Shown here in pieces: positions 59,222 to 64,000 of a stretch of DNA of 64,000 nt. The notes under the pieces were generated by a model that searched no databases, had not been told where the DNA came from, and saw nothing but the letters and a program-made list of their open reading frames with translations. The DNA comes from Bin87 sp034423115 (GTDB lineage: Bacteria; Chloroflexota; Dehalococcoidia; Lucifugimonadales; UBA3495), in NCBI GenBank assembly GCA_034423115.1, contig DAOUJD010000083.1, positions 1-64,000 on the forward strand, written 5' to 3'. Position 1 is the first letter of the stretch. Every line of letters begins with the position of its first letter. Position numbers and translations under genes: made by a program.

Positions 59222-60789
59222 CGTGTGTTTCTGGACCCCCGGGGTGCGCGGTTGCGGATGCCAGAACGGGGGGTGCGTTCGTCCCGGTCGGGCCGGAAGA
59301 TCATGCGAAGGTGGGTGCGGTCAAACCCGAAACGGTCGCGGATCTTGTTTTCCAGGTAGCGTCGGTACGAGAAATGCACCAGCTTGGGGTCGTTCACGCT
59401 GAACGCGAACGTCGGCGGGTTGACCCCCACCTGCCGCACCCGACGGATGCGCAGACGGTTGCGGATGTTGCCGCGCTGGGACGGCGGAGAGTGCATGGAC
59501 ACGGCGTCGGCCAGCAGGTACTGCAACTCGCGGAACGGCACCCGTTTCTGGCGTTCCTCCCACAGCGACAGGGCGGTATCCAGCAGGTCCTCGATGCCCT
59601 CGCCCGTCAGCGCCGACGTGAAGCACACGGGGACGTAGGACATGAAGTGCAGGCGTTCCTGGACGCGGTGCAGGCTGCGCTCCATCCGGAAACGGTTGCG
59701 GTTCACCAGGTCCCACTTGTTGACCACCACGATGAGGCCGCGGCTGGTGTCCCAGGCCAGGCCGGCGATGTGGGCGTCCTGGGAGGTGGCGAGTTCCGTG
59801 GCGTCGGTTATCAGCAGGGTGATGTCGCTGCGCCGCACCGCGTTGACGGCGCGGAGGACGCTGTAGCGTTCGATACCGCGTTCCACCTGTCCTGGCCGGC
59901 GGATTCCCGCCGTGTCAACGAGGGTGATGACGTGGTCGCGGTATTCAATCTCTGTATCCAGGGCGTCGCGGGTGGTACCAGCCACCGGGCTGACGATGCT
60001 GCGCTCTTCGCCGATGATGGTGTTGGTCAGCAGCGATTTGCCCACGTTCGTTCGCCCAACGATGGCAAGGCGCATTTCGGTCGGCGGCGCGGGAACCTCA
60101 TCGGCTTCGCTTTCGGCCCCGTCAGCATCCTCGTCAACATCGTCCGGCCAGTAATCGACGCCGTCGATGGCCGCTGCTTCCTCGATGTCCCACAGTTCGG
60201 CGAGTTCGGGGGCGGGCAGCAACTGGATCACACGATCCAGCAGGTCGTAGATTCCATAGTTGTGGTAGGCGGAGACGAACGCCGTGTCGGTCATGCCCAG
60301 GGCGTAAAACTCGCTGGCGGCCAGCTCACGGTTGTCGTTGTCTACCTTGTTGACGGCCAGGATCACCGGCTTGTCGGTGCGCCTGAGCCGCTGGGCCACG
60401 GCCTCGTCGGTCGCGGTCATGCCCTGTATGGCGTCGGTGAGGAATATGATGAGATCGGCGGCGCCCATCGCCATGTCCGCCTGCTCCTGGACGCGGCCCA
60501 GAATATGACCCTCCGGGTCATCCTCCAATCCGCCGGTATCCACCAGCAGGAACGGCATGCCCTTCCATGAGGCTCGGGAGATCAAACGGTCGCGGGTGGT
60601 GCCGGCCACCTCGGACACGATGGCGTGCCGGCGGGAAAGGACGCGGTTGAACAGCGAGGACTTGCCGACGTTGGGTCTGCCGATAATGGCAACCATGGGA
60701 GTCGAGTCGCTGACTGCCCTGCGCTCAGGCGGAGCGACCAATGAGTAGTTTTCGGGATCGACAGTCGTGGTGTCGTCAATGGTCGTCAT
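59218..60789 (-). CDS. der: Ribosome-assembly GTPase Der (EngA)
   Basis: The 523-residue protein holds two GTPase domains (GRPNVGKSSLFNRV about 38; GRTNVGKSLLTNTI about 245) and a C-terminal KH-like domain. It helps 50S ribosome assembly. It is longer than the usual 440-490 because of a 31-residue N-terminal extension and an acidic linker (DDVDEDADGAESEADEV) between the GTPase domains. A start at 60696 would remove the extension. Confidence 0.94.
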   Translation of the reverse strand: MTTIDDTTTVDPENYSLVAPPERRAVSDSTPMVAIIGRPNVGKSSLFNRVLSRRHAIVSEVAGTTRDRLISRASWKGMPFLLVDTGGLEDDPEGHILGRVQEQADMAMGAADLIIFLTDAIQGMTATDEAVAQRLRRTDKPVILAVNKVDNDNRELAASEFYALGMTDTAFVSAYHNYGIYDLLDRVIQLLPAPELAELWDIEEAAAIDGVDYWPDDVDEDADGAESEADEVPAPPTEMRLAIVGRTNVGKSLLTNTIIGEERSIVSPVAGTTRDALDTEIEYRDHVITLVDTAGIRRPGQVERGIERYSVLRAVNAVRRSDITLLITDATELATSQDAHIAGLAWDTSRGLIVVVNKWDLVNRNRFRMERSLHRVQERLHFMSYVPVCFTSALTGEGIEDLLDTALSLWEERQKRVPFRELQYLLADAVSMHSPPSQRGNIRNRLRIRRVRQVGVNPPTFAFSVNDPKLVHFSYRRYLENKIRDRFGFDRTHLRMIFRPDRDERTPRSGIRNRAPRGSRNTR

Positions 60790-60962
60790 GGTGAACGGTC
60801 ACTAGGTGGGGGAGATGCACGGACGTATGGCGTCCGTTGGAATCGATAACCTGCTGTTGCCAACTATACCACTCAAGTATATCGCAAGGATGGTAGCTGG
60901 CCGGCCCGTGTGGTATCGTTTGCGCCAACACGGCAAAAACCACCAGTCCCACACGGATCGCC

Positions 60963-62828
60963 ATGTACGTCATTGGAACAGCCGGCCACGTTGACCACGG
61001 TAAATCGACCCTGGTCAAGGCCCTCACCGACATTGATCCCGACCGCCTCCCGGAAGAAAAAGAACGGGAGATGACCGTCGATCTGGGGTTTGCGTGGATG
61101 ACGCTACCCAGCGGGCGTGAGGTCAGCATCGTCGACGTGCCCGGGCACGAGCGTTTCATCAAGAATATGCTGGCCGGAGTGGGGGCGATTGACCTGGCGC
61201 TGCTGATCGTCGCCGCCGACGAGAGCGTCATGCCCCAAACCAGGGAGCACCTGGCAATACTCGATTTGCTCCGCATCCGGCGGGGCTTGGTGGTCATCAC
61301 CAAGACCGACCTGGTCGACGAGGAACTGGTTGAGTTGGTCAAGGCGGAGGTCGAGGACGTCTTGGAGGACACCGCTTTTGGCGGCTGCCAGATGGTGGCC
61401 GTGTCGGCGTACACCGGCGATGGCATTGACGAGCTCAAATCCACCATCGACGAGATACTGAACGACACCGAATCGCGCCGTGACCTCGGTCGCCCGCGCC
61501 TGCCGGTGGACCGTTGCTTCACCGTGAGCGGGTTCGGCACGGTGGTCACCGGCACCTTGATTGACGGTTCCGTTGCCGTGGGCCAGCAGATAGAACTCGC
61601 TCCCTCGGGCACGCGCGCCCGCATCCGGGGGTTGCAGAGCCACAAGTCGCGGCTGGATGCCGCCGCGCCGGGCATCAGGCTGGCGCTGAACCTGTCCGGG
61701 ATCTCACGGGACGAAGTGCTGCGGGGCGAGGTGTTGACCAACCCGGGCTGGCTGCGGCCCACCCGTCGCTTCGACGCCAATGTCCGCATGGTCAAAGGCG
61801 CGCCGCACGCGCTGAAGCACAACGAAGGCGTCACGTTCCATCTGTTCACCAGCGAGACCACCGCCCGCGTCCGTTTGCTGGACGCCGACCGTCTGCAGCC
61901 CGGCACTGAGGGATGGGTGCAGGTGCTGCTGGACGAGCCGATTCCCATGGTCAAGGGCGACTTTTTCGTGCTGCGCTCGTCGGAAGACACACTGGGCGGA
62001 GGCCAGATCGCCGACCCGAACCCGACGCGGCGACACCGCCGGTTCGTTCCAGAGGTACTGGAACGCCTGACCATGCTGGACGCCGGCGCCAGCGAGGACG
62101 TGATTTTCACCGTGGCCGACCAGATGGGGCCGTGCGACCTGCGCACGTTGTCCCAACGGTCGAACCTTGCGGACGAGGAAGTCCTGGAGCGTCTGGGTGC
62201 GCTGGTTGAGTCCGGCGACGTGGTGGCCCTCGGCGAGATGGGGTCCCAGAACGATGCGGTAGTGTATTCCCAACGAGGTTGGGACATCCTGCGCAACCAG
62301 GCCCAGATCGCGCTGCAGGCGTACCACAACCAGTACCCGTTGCGGCGGGGCGCGCCACCACAGGAATTGCGCAGCCGCCTCCGGGTCTCCCAGCCCGTTT
62401 ACCTGCGAGCGGCGGCCCGGCTGGCCGAAGAAGGCGTGGTAGTGGACGATGATGGACTGGTGCGCACGCTGGACCACCAGGTGGAACTCAGCGAACAGCA
62501 GCAGGCCGCCGTGGCGACCTACCTGTCGGAACTTGCCGGAGAGCCCTGGTCGCCGCCGACCGATCGGCCCGTGGATCCGGAGCTATTGGCGTACCTGCAG
62601 GAAAAGGGCGATGTGGTGAAAGTCAACGAGACCGTCGTGTTCACCACGGAGGCCTACGACGACATGCTCGGCCGCATTGTGGCGCACCTGCAAGAGAATG
62701 GCAGCGTGACGGTGGCCGCCGCCCGGGAGATATTCGGAACCAGCCGCAAGTACGTACTGCCGCTGCTGGAGTACCTGGACCAACAGCGCATAACCCGGCG
62801 CGTGGGTGACGAGCGCGTGTTAAGGTGA
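60963..62828 (+). CDS. selB: Selenocysteine-specific elongation factor SelB
   Basis: The 621-residue protein has a GTPase domain (GTAGHVDHGKSTLVKAL; DVPGHERFIKNM; TKTD), two beta-barrel domains and a C-terminal row of winged helices (about 400-621) that read the SECIS element. It brings selenocysteyl-tRNA to UGA codons. No selA, selD or tRNA-Sec gene was noticed in the window. It is divergent from der, 173 bp away. Confidence 0.93.
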   Translation: MYVIGTAGHVDHGKSTLVKALTDIDPDRLPEEKEREMTVDLGFAWMTLPSGREVSIVDVPGHERFIKNMLAGVGAIDLALLIVAADESVMPQTREHLAILDLLRIRRGLVVITKTDLVDEELVELVKAEVEDVLEDTAFGGCQMVAVSAYTGDGIDELKSTIDEILNDTESRRDLGRPRLPVDRCFTVSGFGTVVTGTLIDGSVAVGQQIELAPSGTRARIRGLQSHKSRLDAAAPGIRLALNLSGISRDEVLRGEVLTNPGWLRPTRRFDANVRMVKGAPHALKHNEGVTFHLFTSETTARVRLLDADRLQPGTEGWVQVLLDEPIPMVKGDFFVLRSSEDTLGGGQIADPNPTRRHRRFVPEVLERLTMLDAGASEDVIFTVADQMGPCDLRTLSQRSNLADEEVLERLGALVESGDVVALGEMGSQNDAVVYSQRGWDILRNQAQIALQAYHNQYPLRRGAPPQELRSRLRVSQPVYLRAAARLAEEGVVVDDDGLVRTLDHQVELSEQQQAAVATYLSELAGEPWSPPTDRPVDPELLAYLQEKGDVVKVNETVVFTTEAYDDMLGRIVAHLQENGSVTVAAAREIFGTSRKYVLPLLEYLDQQRITRRVGDERVLR

Positions 62829-62870
62829 CCTCGACCGCGTTAGATGGCCTCGGCGGAGGAGGAGGGAGCG

Positions 62871-63158
62871 ATGTCTGAGAAACGCAGGATGCCCTACGAG
62901 GAGCAGAAGCGCCGGGGCGAGGACATCTACGACGCCCAAATCCGACACCAGATCGCCCCGGAGGACGCAGGCAAGTTCGTGCTGGTGGACGTCCTGACCG
63001 GCGACTATGAAATCGCGGACCGCTCGGTGGAGGCTCGCGTCAAGTTGCGCAAAAGACGACCCGAAGCGGTGATACACACCATGCGCCGGCACGAAACTTA
63101 CGTCGTGCGTCTCCGCAGTCCGCGTCGCATCGTACGCAAGGATGGGGTAACGGGCTGA
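62871..63158 (+). CDS. Small basic protein, partner of the retropepsin-like gene
   Basis: The 95-residue, charged protein (MPYEEQKRRGEDIYDAQIRHQI; DYEIADRSVEARVKLRKRRP; RLRSPRRIVRKDG) has GAGGGAG before the ATG at 62871. Its stop directly abuts the start of the protease-like gene. The acidic-then-basic layout recalls antitoxin or binding partners, but no family is recognised. Confidence 0.65.
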   Translation: MSEKRRMPYEEQKRRGEDIYDAQIRHQIAPEDAGKFVLVDVLTGDYEIADRSVEARVKLRKRRPEAVIHTMRRHETYVVRLRSPRRIVRKDGVTG

Positions 63159-63548
63159 ATGCAGTACGGTATTGTCAACGGCGATGTTGAAGCCAACATC
63201 GTGCTCAACGTCCTGGACGACAATGATGAAAGCATCCCCATCGCCTGCATCGTTGACACTGGGGCCACCGGCGAGATGACTCTCCCGCAGTGGATTATTG
63301 ACCGGCTTAACTTGCCATTGGCCGAAGACCCGGACAATATTGGCGTGACGTTGGCTGACGGTTCCAGCAGCCCAGGCAGACTGTATCTCGCGCGGGTTCT
63401 GTGGCATGACCGAATCAGAGAGGTCGAAGTCGTAAACGTGGGAACCGATCCCCTCATCGGGATGGGTTTGCTCTACGGCAACAACCTGAACATCGACGCG
63501 GTGCCCGGCGGCCTGGTGACCATTACGGAATTGCCTGATGCGTGCTGA
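63159..63548 (+). CDS. Retropepsin-like clan AA aspartic protease
   Basis: The 129-residue protein has the clan AA motif IVDTGATGEMTLPQWII (Asp at about 32) and a second conserved hydrophobic-Gly strand LIGMGLLYGN (about 103), so it should dimerise to form an active site. Such small proteases are widespread in bacteria with few known roles. It abuts the small basic gene upstream and overlaps a possible GTG start of the nurA gene. Confidence 0.82.
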   Translation: MQYGIVNGDVEANIVLNVLDDNDESIPIACIVDTGATGEMTLPQWIIDRLNLPLAEDPDNIGVTLADGSSSPGRLYLARVLWHDRIREVEVVNVGTDPLIGMGLLYGNNLNIDAVPGGLVTITELPDAC

Positions 63549-63601
63549 GTCTCGCCCACGAAGAAAGGCGCCCGTACCAGGTACGTTCGCACGGTAACGA
63601 C

Positions 63602-64000
63602 ATGGGGTTGGACTTCGGTCAAACTGCACGCCAGATGATGGCCGCCATGGACGGGGCGGCAAGCTCCAGACGCAATCGACGCCAACGATTCGCGGACACG
63701 CTCGATCGCGCGCTGGCAATCTCTCCGGCGGAGGCTGCCGACCGTACCGCAGCATCGGGCCGCCGTCCGTTCGTATTCTCCCGCACCGGACCGGAGGGGC
63801 TGCTGGGCAGCCGTGAACCGTTAAGTCCGCCCGAAAACTGGGTCGCCCTTTCCGTTGACGGCTCGCACATTGATGTTGACCGGCACCTGCCGTTGCGCTG
63901 TCATCTGATCAACCTTGGCGGTTGTGTGATCACGTATGGCGGGCAGCCGTCCTGCGATCTGTTCAGTGAGCCGACGCTGGCGGTCGACGATGCCGAGCTG
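63602..64000 (+). CDS. nurA: NurA-like nuclease, N-terminal part, runs off the window
   Basis: The 133 visible residues start MGLDFGQTARQMMAAM and continue to VALSVDGSHIDVDRHLPLRCHLINLGGCVITYGG, the N-terminal NurA pattern with the metal-binding Asp in VDGS. NurA resects DNA ends together with HerA, whose gene lies at 21107. No ribosome site is seen before 63602; a GTG at 63542 would add 20 residues. The rest of the gene is outside the window. Confidence 0.7.
   Translation, partial: MGLDFGQTARQMMAAMDGAASSRRNRRQRFADTLDRALAISPAEAADRTAASGRRPFVFSRTGPEGLLGSREPLSPPENWVALSVDGSHIDVDRHLPLRCHLINLGGCVITYGGQPSCDLFSEPTLAVDDAEL

Overview
The window is a GC-rich, gene-dense bacterial chromosome segment. 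It has no phage, plasmid or rRNA genes. The gene set points to a member of Chloroflexota, perhaps a SAR202- or Dehalococcoidia-like lineage from a marine or host-associated habitat: many Uma2-family nucleases, HerA and NurA, a MoxR/DUF58/TgpA-type transglutaminase cluster, branched-chain amino-acid-type ABC uptake, an FMN/flavin acyl-CoA dehydrogenase-like oxidoreductase, EtfBA and cytoplasmic DUF1800/DUF1501 proteins. The taxonomic call is an inference from gene content only.

Layout. 0-4.5 kb: small membrane proteins (two are paralogues), a duplicated EthD-like protein and an acyl-CoA dehydrogenase-like flavoprotein. 4.7-8.6 kb: DUF1800, DUF1501 and NHL-repeat genes with a clear promoter and terminators. 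8.7-11.4 kb: two Uma2 genes with coiled-coil tails flank a membrane-anchored protein made of two Ig-like repeats. 11.4-17.9 kb: a livFGMH uptake operon whose binding protein is two complete binding domains fused in tandem and whose LivH is enlarged. 18.3-20.3 kb: a TPR lipoprotein, then a tandem cluster of tRNA-Asn-derived units in which only one copy is intact and the others carry the 3' tail of a GIY-YIG nuclease gene. 20.5-23.7 kb: a HAS-barrel-like protein, HerA and PanC. 23.8-26.8 kb: an accessory patch with HicBA, an AbrB/DUF104-PIN pair, a frameshifted antitoxin copy, an orphan CopG antitoxin and a possible transposase relic. 26.8-33 kb: aldehyde dehydrogenase, a trypsin-like lipoprotein, a Fic protein, divergent DUF2203/trmI and an AcuC-like deacetylase. 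33-38 kb: mobA, rsmG, eno, a coiled-coil membrane protein, a bicupin and an FlK-like thioesterase. 38.5-46.5 kb: a TPR membrane protein, a divergent PEPCK-like P-loop protein, malate synthase and three tandem Uma2 paralogues. 46.5-52.8 kb: a stand-alone 5'-3' exonuclease, a TTC38-like protein, etfBA and small unknowns. 52.9-64 kb: ogt, the transglutaminase/DUF58/MoxR operon, plsY-der, selB, a two-gene unit with a retropepsin-like protease, and the start of nurA at the edge.

How the genes fit together. EtfBA and the acyl-CoA dehydrogenase-like enzyme suit catabolism of organic acids, with malate synthase, PEPCK-like and enolase genes on the route toward gluconeogenesis. The liv operon would supply amino acids or related substrates. 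HerA and NurA normally act together in DNA end resection but lie about 41 kb apart here. Much of the rest (Uma2, toxin-antitoxin, Fic, GIY-YIG, TPR) is accessory.

The strongest candidates for something undescribed are the tRNA-Asn/GIY-YIG array, the tandem-fused binding protein with its enlarged permease, the Cys-to-Ser transglutaminase, the PEPCK-like protein and the symmetric leaderless promoter between DUF2203 and trmI.
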